Origin: Candidatus Tectimicrobiota bacterium
GTDB taxonomy: Bacteria; UBA8248
Direction of reading: 5' to 3'
DNA: 8,978 nt
Assembly: GCA_016184445.1 (NCBI GenBank)
Contig: JACPCT010000257.1
Location: forward strand, 1 to 8,978
Shown here piece after piece: positions 1-7,859 of the stretch (the first letter of the stretch is position 1; each line of letters starts with the position of its first letter). The position numbers and the translations under genes were made by a program. Below the pieces are notes generated by a model. It searched no databases, was not told the origin of the DNA, and saw only the letters and a list, made by a program, of their open reading frames with translations.

Positions 1-61
1 TGCGGCCCGGCTCAGGCGGGCGGCGACCGTTCTCCATCCGTATCTCCAGAGGAGAGGCTGC

Positions 62-1597
<1,536 letters not shown>

Positions 1598-1606
1598 GGG
1601 AAGAGG

Positions 1607-2203
1607 ATGAAGAGGTTCCACATGGAACACAAAGCGAAAATGCTGGCGGTGTTCCTAGCCTTGGTTTTTTCCGCCTTCCCCCTTTCTGCGTTTGGCGCTG
1701 AGTCGGCTGCTGAATGCCGCGCCCTCGGCGGGCGTTTCAAGGATGGGTCGAAACTCAGTCCAAAAGAGCGGGCTGATATGGGGCTGTGCTACCAGCTTGG
1801 AAGAGGTGTTCCACAAGACTATGCGGAAGCGGTCAAGCATTACCGAGCGGCACTAAAGGGAGGCTTTCAACGGGCAGGTCTGTACTTGGGGCACATGCTC
1901 GCAACCGGCAAAGGTGTGCCCGAAGATCGCCCGGCAGCGATGGCTTTGTATATTGCGTTGGCCGAACGCGGGGATGCGGATGGACAGTTTCCCCTCGGGA
2001 TGCACATTGCCACTGATGCCGCAGCGGGATACGGCGATCCGCTTGAGGCCCATATGTGGTTGAATCTCGCTTCCTCTGGCGATTTGCCGGAGCCCCTTCG
2101 CCGAATAGCCCGTCGTTCTATTAGCCGTTTGGAAGGAAGGATGACTCCTGCTCAGATTGCGGAGGCGCAACGGCGGGCACGTGAGTGGAAGCCGAAGAAA
2201 TAG
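1607..2203 (+). CDS. Secreted Sel1-repeat (TPR-like) protein
   Basis: A 198-residue protein with a signal peptide: basic start with Lys9 and Lys11, hydrophobic core about 12-27, and likely cleavage after Ala-Phe-Gly near residue 30. About three Sel1 repeats follow (roughly 52-86, 87-122 and 123-158), seen from the repeated LGxGVPxD and AxxxYxxALxxG patterns. The tail ends in MTPAQIAEAQRRAREWKP, a closing motif typical of small bacterial Sel1 proteins. Sel1 repeats form alpha-solenoid scaffolds for protein binding; the partner is unknown. Export to the periplasm or cell surface is inferred. Two starts are possible: ATG 1607 (GAGG at 1596-1599, 7-base spacing) and ATG 1622 (AGAGG at 1611-1615, 6-base spacing). 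Both keep the signal peptide. Sampled G+C is about 53-58%, far below the flanking genes, suggesting acquisition. It lies 9 bases after pepA, so read-through is possible. Confidence 0.88.
   Translation: MKRFHMEHKAKMLAVFLALVFSAFPLSAFGAESAAECRALGGRFKDGSKLSPKERADMGLCYQLGRGVPQDYAEAVKHYRAALKGGFQRAGLYLGHMLATGKGVPEDRPAAMALYIALAERGDADGQFPLGMHIATDAAAGYGDPLEAHMWLNLASSGDLPEPLRRIARRSISRLEGRMTPAQIAEAQRRAREWKPKK
1615..1628. promoter_or_regulatory. Possible parS-like ParB site (near-palindrome)
   Basis: The sequence GTTCCACATGGAAC differs by one central base from the core GTTCCACGTGGAAC found in known bacterial parS sites. Over the 16-base site (1614-1629) there are two differences. It overlaps the second possible start codon of the Sel1 gene. 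parS sites are often inside or beside genes, usually near the replication origin. No parAB or other origin genes are in view, so this is only a candidate. It may also be chance, or a relic related to the GTTCCATGGAAC palindrome at 2471-2482. Confidence 0.25.
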
Positions 2204-2223
2204 CCTTGCCATTTTCGCAGAAG

Positions 2224-2255
2224 AGCCCGGCCACGAGGCTAGGTTTCTTTCTTTT
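2224..2255 (+). terminator. Weak terminator candidate after the Sel1 gene
   Basis: AGCC (2224-2227) can pair with GGCT (2237-2240) across a 9-base loop. A T-rich run with two C interruptions follows (2244-2255). The stem is only 4 base pairs, so this is a weak Rho-independent terminator at best. It is placed correctly, about 20 bases after the stop codon. Confidence 0.25.
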
Positions 2256-2279
2256 GCAGTGACATAGCCGGTCAGATTC

Positions 2280-2363
2280 TTGTCATTCCGAGCGAAGCGA
2301 GGAATCTATACCTCGTGCCACTTACGAAGATTCCTCGGTCGCCAGGCTCCCTCGGAATGACAA
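2280..2363. repeat. 84-base inverted repeat with nested arms
   Basis: Outer arms TTGTCATTCCGAG (2280-2292) and CTCGGAATGACAA (2351-2363) are perfect reverse complements. Inner arms GAGGAATCT (2299-2307) and AGATTCCTC (2328-2336) are also perfect, so the element can fold into a long two-part hairpin. No reading frame of note lies inside. I recognise the arm sequence (GTCATTCCGAG, then a short spacer, then GAGGAATCT) as resembling dispersed intergenic repeats seen in many environmental bacterial genomes; copy number here cannot be judged from one window. It sits between convergent transcription units and may act as a bidirectional transcription barrier or be a non-autonomous mobile repeat. Confidence 0.75.
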
Positions 2364-2414
2364 CCCTCTTTAACACTGCCCGTCCGAGTTCTATGGACGG
2401 CATGCTCTATCGAA

Positions 2415-2482
2415 GGGCGGTTCGCGAACCGCCCCTACAGGTGAAGCATCGGCGTGTTCTTCGTAGGGCCGTTCCATGGAAC
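2415..2482. repeat. Paired palindromic repeat element
   Basis: This element combines two palindromes. The first, GGGCGGTTCGCGAACCGCCC (2415-2434), is perfect over 20 bases and is followed by CCTAC. The second, GTTCCATGGAAC (2471-2482), is perfect over 12 bases. GTAGGGCCGTTC (2463-2474) is a one-gap inverted copy of GAACCGCCCCTAC (2425-2437), so the two modules face each other across about 25 bases. This resembles dispersed GTAGGGGCGGTT-type intergenic repeats in environmental genomes. It lies about 20 bases beyond the stop of the - strand operon, where it could form RNA stem-loops protecting or ending that transcript. There is no T-tract. Confidence 0.65.
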
Positions 2483-2500
2483 GCCCCCCCCGTTTCGGTG

Positions 2501-3335
2501 CTACCTACCCTTGATCGCCGCGGCCCGCGCGAGCACGCGCCCGGCGTGCTTGGCCATGGCCACGTCCACCATCTTCCCCTTGTAGGTCACGGGAGAAGAC
2601 CTCGTTGAAGATGGGCACCTGCTTGGGGTGGATGGCCGCCTTGCCGGTGTAGCCGATCTGCTTGGCGAGGGCGGCGTCGGCCCGGCAGCCCGCGTCGTCG
2701 TTGAGGCGCATGTAGACCCCGTCGGTGGGGTGGGGCAGCGCCGCCGCCCGGGCGTCGGTCAGGGCCTTGCTGCGGGCGTAGAGGAGGGTGACGCCGTCCG
2801 GGCTCCAGGTGGCCCCCAGGTCGCGGCAGAGGTCGGCGTCCTCGGCGCTCCCGAAGTTGATGCCCACCACGCGCGGGGCGGCCGCGCACATCTCGTAGCA
2901 GTGGACGACCCCCTTGGCGCTCTCGATCTGGAGGATGATGCCGATGCCCCCGGCCTCCAGGCCGCGCTCGCGCTCCAGGCGGGTGAGGAGGGCGTCCGCC
3001 GCGCGGGCGTCGGCCGCGCTCTCGGGCTTGGGGAGGAAGATGGCGTCCAGGCCGGGGAGGACGATGGCCTCGAGGTCCTTCTCCAGCAGGCCGGTCCCGG
3101 CGGCGTTCACCCGCACCAGGGTGGTGAGGGGGGCGCCGGGGGCCTTCTTGAGCCCGGGGATGGCCTGGGCCACGAGCTCGCGCGCCCTCTCCTTCTGGGC
3201 GGGAGCGACCGAGTCCTCCAGGTCGTAGAGGGCGCCGTCGGCTCCCGAGGCCGGGGCCTTGGCGACCATCTTCTCGTTGCTGCCGGGGGTGAAGAGCATC
3301 GAGCGGAGCGGGGTGGTGACGAGGGGGCGCGCCAT
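2501..3335 (-). pseudogene. CitE/HpcH-type acyl-CoA lyase, frameshifted near the C-terminus
   Basis: A member of the HpcH/HpaI aldolase and citrate lyase beta family, TIM-barrel enzymes that cleave or form C-C bonds in acyl-CoA thioesters such as malyl-CoA or citramalyl-CoA. From ATG 3335, residues 1-248 align well: RSMLFTPGSN (11-20), YDLEDSV (37-43), LVRVNA (73-78), LPKPES (101-106), IGIILQIESAKG (131-142), GSAEDADL (162-169) and AIHPKQV (234-240). After Phe-Ser at 2592-2597 the frame turns into Arg/Gly-rich nonsense ending at 2505. The true family tail, VTYKGKMVDVAMAKHAGRVL, resumes at 2590 in another frame and ends at TAG 2501. By family length about 25 residues (some 75 bases) are also missing at the join, so a deletion changed the frame. 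The gene starts 5 bases after the E2 stop. The exact substrate is undetermined. The lesion may be real or an assembly error. Confidence 0.85.
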
Positions 3336-3340
3336 GGGGA

Positions 3341-4625
3341 TTATGACTCCAGATGAGAGAGGTCCATGCCTTCGAGCGCGGCGCGGATGGCGGCGGCGAA
3401 GCGGCCCGCCGCCATGCCGTCGTTCGCCCGGTGATCGAACGACATCGAGAGCGTCATGAGGGGGAGGACGCCCACGCCCCCCCCGGGGAGGGCGGCCGCG
3501 CGCGGCGCGGCGGCGCCCGTCCCCACGATGGCCACCTCGGGCGGGTTGAGGAGGGGGATGCCCCCCCGCGCCCCCGAGGCGCCGAAGTTGGTGAGGGTGA
3601 GGGTGCCCCCCGCCACGTCGCCGGGGGCGAGCTTCCCGGCCCGGGCGCGCGCGCCCAGATCGTCCAGCGCGCGCACGAGCTCGACGAAGCCCATGCGGTC
3701 GGCCTCCCGCAGGACGGGCACCACGAGGCCCTCGGGGGTGTCCACGGCGATCCCCAGGTTCACGTAGCGCGCCACGAGGAGGGGCGTTCAGGCGCGCGTG
3801 GGCGGGGTCGCGCAGGGCGTGGATGATCGCCAGGGCGAAGAAGGGGGCGTAGCTGAGGGCGTCCCCGTGCCGCTCCCGGAAGCGCTCCTTGTTCGCCTCG
3901 CGCCAGGCGGCGATCCGGCTCATGTCCACGTCCATCCAGAGGCTGGCCTGGGGGATGGCGGCGGAGCGCGCGAGGTTCCCGGCGATCCGCTTGCGGAGGC
4001 GGCTCAGGGGCTCCCGCCGCTCGCGCGCCTCGCTCGCCTCCGCGAGGGGGCGGAAGAGGAGGGTCACGGCGGGGGCGGCGCCCCCTCCCGCCTGGATGAA
4101 GCGCTCCAGGTCGCGCGCCGTCACCCGCCCCCCGGCTCCCGTGCCCGGGAGGCCGATGACCGTCCCGAGGGGAACCCCGTGCCCGGCGGCGATGCGCTGG
4201 ACGCGGGGGGAGAGCCACCCGCCGGGCTGGCCGGGGACGGCCCTCCGCGCCTGGGCGGCGGGGGGGCGCGCGGGTATCACGGGCGCCCGCCGGGGAGGGA
4301 GGGGCGCCACGGGCGCGGTCCAGTCCCCGGCCGGCTGCCTGGGGGGGCCGGAGGGGGCCTCGGGCTGGGCGTCGGGGATCTCCTCCTCCGTCTCCAGGAG
4401 GGCGAGCACCTCGCCCACCGGCACGGTGGCGTCCGGGGCGACGAGGACTTCCTTCAGGACGCCGTCCGCCGGGCTCTCCACTTGGAACTCCACCTTGTCG
4501 CTCTCGGCGGAGAGGAGGACCTCGCCCTTGGCGACGCGGTCGCCGGCCCCCTTCTTCCACTCGACCACGGTGCTCTCGTGGACGCTGGTGCCCATCCGGG
4601 GCATCCGGATGCGGGCGATGGGCAT
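3341..4625 (-). pseudogene. 2-oxoacid dehydrogenase E2 (dihydrolipoyl acyltransferase), frameshifted
   Basis: Core subunit that moves an acyl group from E1 to CoA through a swinging lipoyl arm. From ATG 4625: lipoyl domain (about 1-78, lipoylated Lys44 in AESDKVEF); a Pro/Ala linker; peripheral subunit-binding domain (about 137-177, SPRVQRIAAGHGV to GRVTARDLERF); catalytic domain from about 204. The frame is good to LNA (3783), then is lost. The rest (VARYVNLGIAVDTPEGLVVPV and so on) continues in another frame from about 3778 to TAA 3341, and includes the active-site FDHRANDG. The stretch between LNA and VNLG is roughly 6-9 residues shorter than usual, pointing to a small deletion plus a frame change, not a single-base slip. 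The start is well supported by AGGAGG at 4632-4637. It lies 13 bases after E1 beta. The acyl group (pyruvate-, acetoin- or branched-chain-derived) cannot be assigned. Confidence 0.9.
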
Positions 4626-4638
4626 GGCGGGCCTCCTG

Positions 4639-5637
4639 CTAGAACGCGGCGAGCTCCCGGAGGGCCTCGACGACCTGGGCGGTGCTGGGGAGGTAGGCCT
4701 TCTCGAGCGGCGGGCTGAGGGGGACGGGGCACTCGGCGGCGCCCACGCGGCGGATGGGGGCGTCGAGGTGCTCGAAGACCTCCTCCGCGACGACCGCGGC
4801 GAACTCGCCCCCCACGCCGCCGCGCTTCCTGGCCTCGTGGAGGATGAGGAGCCTGCCCGTCTTCTTCACGCTCCCGAGGATGGCCTCCTTGTCGTAGGGG
4901 CAGAGGGTGCGCAGGTCGATGACCTCGACCGAGACCCCTTCGCCCTCCAAGACCTGCGCGGCCTCCAGGGCCTCGAGGACGGTGGTCCCGAAGGTGAGGA
5001 GGGTGAGGTCGCCGCCCTCCCGCAGCAGGCGCGCCTTGCCGAAGGGGACGGTGTAGTCCCCCCCGGGCACGTCGATGCGCAGGGGCGCGGGCAGATCCTC
5101 GGGGCGGTAGCTGTAGAACTTCTTGTACTCCAGGAAGATGACCGGGTTGTCGTCCCGGATGGCCTGCTTGAGCATCCCCTTGGCGTCATAGGCGGTGGCC
5201 GGGGCGACGATCTTGAGGCCGGGGGTGCCGAAGAACCAGATCTCGGGGTTCTGGCTGTGGTAGGGCCCCCCGCTCACGAGGGCGGCCGCGGGGAGGCGGA
5301 AGACGATGGGGACCGGGCCCATGCGCCGGTAGTGGTTCCCGGCGGCGAAGTCCAGGATCATCTTGAGGGTCTCGGTCACGAAGTCGGCGAACTGGTACTC
5401 GACGACGGGCCGCATCCCCGCCAGCGCCGCGCCGATGGCGGCGCCCGTGAAGCCCGCCTCGCTCAGGGGGGCGTCCACCACCCGCTCCCGCCCGAAGTGC
5501 TGCTGGAAGCCCTTGGTGACGTAGAAGGCGCCCCCGCCCAGGCCGATGTCCTCCCCGACGAGGAAGACCTCCTTGTCCCGCTCCATCTCCTCCCAGAGGG
5601 CGGCGCTCAGGGCCTCGCGGTAGGTGATGAGGCTCAT
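4639..5637 (-). CDS. 2-oxoacid dehydrogenase E1 component, beta subunit
   Basis: Beta half of the thiamine-diphosphate decarboxylase of a pyruvate/acetoin/branched-chain type complex; the active site forms at the interface with the alpha subunit. It has 332 residues, normal for the family. The N-terminal pyrimidine-binding domain carries FLVGEDIG (25-32), DAPLSEAGFTG with catalytic Glu60, and VVEYQFADF (78-86). A conserved histidine lies in GGPYHSQNPE (123-132). PGLKIVAPATAYDAKGML (139-156) and NPVIFLEYK (164-172) follow. The transketolase C-terminal domain begins near 205 and includes VIDLRTLCPYD (239-249). ATG 5637 overlaps the E1 alpha stop as ATGA (5634-5637), so translation is probably coupled to keep the two subunits equal. 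It is intact. An in-frame open extension upstream is only antisense of E1 alpha. Confidence 0.95.
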   Translation of the reverse strand: MSLITYREALSAALWEEMERDKEVFLVGEDIGLGGGAFYVTKGFQQHFGRERVVDAPLSEAGFTGAAIGAALAGMRPVVEYQFADFVTETLKMILDFAAGNHYRRMGPVPIVFRLPAAALVSGGPYHSQNPEIWFFGTPGLKIVAPATAYDAKGMLKQAIRDDNPVIFLEYKKFYSYRPEDLPAPLRIDVPGGDYTVPFGKARLLREGGDLTLLTFGTTVLEALEAAQVLEGEGVSVEVIDLRTLCPYDKEAILGSVKKTGRLLILHEARKRGGVGGEFAAVVAEEVFEHLDAPIRRVGAAECPVPLSPPLEKAYLPSTAQVVEALRELAAF

Positions 5638-6746
5638 TCGGCGAAGACTCCGTCGGCCACCTTGCCGGGGTCGGGGAAGGGGCACTTGAGGGCGGCGTCG
5701 CGGGCTTCCTCGGCTTCCTTGCGGGCCCGGGCGTGGGAGGCGGCGATCTCCCCGGGCGTCAGCACCTCGTACTCGACCAGGAACTGGTCGTAGCGCTTGA
5801 CGGGGTCGCGCTCCTCCTGCCAGAGCTTGAGCGTCTCCATGTCCGCGTAGTCGGAGTAGCGGTCGTAGACCGAGTGCCCGCCCAGGCGCATGGTGACGCT
5901 CTCGATGAGGGTGGGGCCCCCTCCCTCGCGGGCGCGGTCGAGGGCGCGGGAGACGACCTCGCGCACGACGAGGATGTCCGTCCCGTCGATCAGGAAGCCC
6001 GGGACCCCGTAGCCGGGGGCCCTGAGGGCGAGGGTGGGGCAGGCGTACTGGTCTGCGGGCGGGGTCTTGTAGGCGTACTGGTTGTTGTCGATGACCACCA
6101 CGAGGGGGAGCCTGTGGACGGCGGCGAAGTTCATGGCCTCGTGGAAGTCGCCCGTGCTGGTGCCGCCGTCGCCGATGTAGGTGAGGACGGCCTGGCCGTT
6201 CCGCCGGACCTTGGCCGACCAGGCCACGCCCGCCGCGATGGGCAGCATGGTGCCGATGTGGCTGATGAGCTGGGTGATCTTCTTGGGCCGGTAGCCCACG
6301 TGGAGGTTGCCGTCCCGGCCCTGGGAGGGGCCGTCCGCGCGCCCGAAGAAGTGGGCCATGATGCTGTAGGGGGGATGGCCCTTGGCGAGGTGGGCCCCGC
6401 AGTTGCGGTGCATGGGCACGAGCCACTCCTCGTCGCGGACGCAGGAAGCGCTCCCCACGCTGGACGCCTCGTTGCCCCGGCCGAAGAAGGCGGTGCCGGG
6501 GATGTGGCCCGCGCGGAAGGCGGAGTCGAGCACCTCCTCCACGGCGCGGGTCAGGGACAGAAGATGATGGAGGCGGAGGGCGGTCTCCTTGCCGGGGCGG
6601 AGGCCCTCGCGGTGGATGGGGATCCAGCGCGCATCGAGGCCCTCGATGGCGAGGTAGCGGTCCGCCAAGTCGCGGTAGAAGTCCAGCCCGGCGAGTTCTT
6701 CCGGCCGGACGGGTTCGCTCGCGGCGGCGTGAACTTCGGGTCGCAT
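5634..6746 (-). CDS. 2-oxoacid dehydrogenase E1 component, alpha subunit
   Basis: First gene of the - strand operon. It binds thiamine diphosphate and, with the beta subunit, decarboxylates a 2-oxoacid and passes the acyl group to E2 lipoate. Of 370 residues, about 1-55 form an N-terminal extension. The core has GRGNEASSVG (89-98) and the cofactor motif from GDGGTSTGDF (192-201) to IDNN (219-222). The conserved loop is RLGGHSVYDRYSDY (287-300), with His291 and Asp295 in the standard HSxxD order. ATG 6746 has AGGA about 9 bases upstream. Substrate class is not certain; pyruvate-, acetoin- and branched-chain-type E1 subunits share these motifs. An E3 (dihydrolipoamide dehydrogenase) gene is absent, so it must be supplied from elsewhere in the genome. 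The gene is intact. Confidence 0.95.
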   Translation of the reverse strand: MRPEVHAAASEPVRPEELAGLDFYRDLADRYLAIEGLDARWIPIHREGLRPGKETALRLHHLLSLTRAVEEVLDSAFRAGHIPGTAFFGRGNEASSVGSASCVRDEEWLVPMHRNCGAHLAKGHPPYSIMAHFFGRADGPSQGRDGNLHVGYRPKKITQLISHIGTMLPIAAGVAWSAKVRRNGQAVLTYIGDGGTSTGDFHEAMNFAAVHRLPLVVVIDNNQYAYKTPPADQYACPTLALRAPGYGVPGFLIDGTDILVVREVVSRALDRAREGGGPTLIESVTMRLGGHSVYDRYSDYADMETLKLWQEERDPVKRYDQFLVEYEVLTPGEIAASHARARKEAEEARDAALKCPFPDPGKVADGVFAE

Positions 6747-6796
6747 GGCGGGTCATCCTGTCAGTGGCAGCCGCCCACGGGGGTGTTCCTCCCCAC

Positions 6797-6826
6797 CATA
6801 TAACAGAAAACGGGGGCCGGGAAAGA
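6797..6826 (-). promoter_or_regulatory. Possible operon promoter (-10-like TTATAT/TATATG)
   Basis: Reading the - strand, CTGTTATATGG gives a -10-like hexamer at 6798-6803, about 50 bases before the E1 alpha start. It is the most AT-rich spot in the divergent region. The matching -35 position 17 bases upstream reads TCTTTC (6821-6826), a poor match, so an activator or a different sigma factor may be needed. The call is tentative. Confidence 0.25.
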
Positions 6827-6843
6827 ACGGGAACGGGGGCCGG
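6809..6843. repeat. 12-base direct repeat in the divergent promoter region
   Basis: AACGGGGGCCGG occurs twice, at 6809-6820 and 6832-6843, with identical bases and a 23-base period, a little over two helical turns. It lies just upstream of the candidate - strand -10 and between two divergent genes. A regulator binding one face of the DNA is a reasonable inference, but the repeat is GC-rich in a GC-rich genome and may be chance. Confidence 0.45.
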
Positions 6844-6936
6844 ATCGGACTTTCTCCCCGGCCCGCCTTGCGGTAAAGTCGGCCCGGACGCCCGCAGCCG
6901 ACCACTCTCCCCCTCCGGGGCCATCGGGAAGAATCC

Positions 6937-7848
6937 ATGTCCAATCTGCTGGTTGTCGGTTCCATGGCGATCGATTCCGTCAAGACCCCCTTCGGCGGCC
7001 GGGAGGAGGCGGTGGGCGGCTCGGCCACCTACTTCTCCATCTCGGCGAGCTTTTTCGCCAAGATCCGCCTGGTGGCGGTCATCGGGCGGGACTTCCCCGA
7101 GGACACCCTCAAGTTCCTCGGGGAGCGGGGGGTGGACCTGGCGGGCCTGGAGCGGGGGCAGGGGGAGACCTTCCGCTGGAGGGGGGAGTACGGCTACGAC
7201 CTGAACACCGCCCACACCCTGGAGACACGCCTGAACGTGTTCCAGTCGTTCCGGCCCCAGGTGCCCTCCGCCTACAAGGAGAGCGAGTACCTCTTCCTGG
7301 CGAACATCGACCCCGAGCTCCAGGCCTCGGTGCTGGACCAGGTGAAGTCCCCCCGCTTCACCGCCTGCGACACCATGAACTTCTGGATCGAGGGCAAGCG
7401 CAAGGAGCTGCTGGAGACCCTCCGGCGGGTGGACGCGGTGGTCATCAACGAGGCCGAGGCGAGGGAGCTCTCGGGCGAGTCGAACATCGTGCGGGCGGCT
7501 CGCAAGGTGCTCGCCATAGGTCCCCAGACGGTGGTCATCAAGCGGGGGGAGTACGGGGCCCTCCTCTTCCAGAACGACTCGGTCTTCTCGGCCCCCGGGC
7601 TGCCGCTCGAGAACATCTACGACCCGACCGGCGCGGGGGACACCTTCGCCGGCGGCCTCATGGGCTACCTCGCCTCCACGGGGGACCTCAGCCACGCGGG
7701 CTTCCGCCGGGCCGTCATCTACGGGAGCGTGATGGCCTCCTTCAACGTGGAGTCCTTCAGCTATGACCGGATGCGGTCGCTGACGGCGGCGGAGGTGCAC
7801 TCCCGCTACGGGGAGTTCAGCGACCTGGCCCACTTCGAGCGCTCCTAG
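6937..7848 (+). CDS. PfkB/ribokinase-family sugar or nucleoside kinase
   Basis: Cytosolic ATP-dependent kinase of the ribokinase fold, 303 residues, normal length. The N-terminal substrate-side motif is VGGSATYFS (26-34). The Mg/ATP-linked NEAEA motif is at 171-175 and VIKRGEYGALL at 200-210. The second PfkB signature, DPTGAGDTFAGG (229-240), holds the catalytic base Asp235. The middle segment LNVFQSFRP and EYLFLANIDPELQ (99-129), and CDTMNFWIEGKR (144-155), look like a distinct subgroup common in diverse environmental bacteria. I know no proven substrate for that subgroup, so I give no symbol. ATG 6937 has GGGAAG a few bases upstream. rsmD follows after 11 bases, so the two are probably co-transcribed. 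Confidence 0.93.
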   Translation: MSNLLVVGSMAIDSVKTPFGGREEAVGGSATYFSISASFFAKIRLVAVIGRDFPEDTLKFLGERGVDLAGLERGQGETFRWRGEYGYDLNTAHTLETRLNVFQSFRPQVPSAYKESEYLFLANIDPELQASVLDQVKSPRFTACDTMNFWIEGKRKELLETLRRVDAVVINEAEARELSGESNIVRAARKVLAIGPQTVVIKRGEYGALLFQNDSVFSAPGLPLENIYDPTGAGDTFAGGLMGYLASTGDLSHAGFRRAVIYGSVMASFNVESFSYDRMRSLTAAEVHSRYGEFSDLAHFERS

Positions 7849-7859
7849 GGGAGCCGGAG

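Noticed and set aside
1..61. End of an upstream gene
   Set aside because: No stop codon or recognisable peptide tail can be tied to a gene here; only the pepA ribosome site is supported.
3889..5793. 634-residue + strand open frame
   Set aside because: It is antisense to E2 and E1 beta, has low-complexity composition and no domain. The opposite strand has clear conserved proteins.
4639..7833. 1064-residue - strand open frame
   Set aside because: Only its last 332 residues are real (E1 beta). The rest is antisense or off-frame of the E1 alpha and kinase genes, open because GC-rich DNA has few stops.
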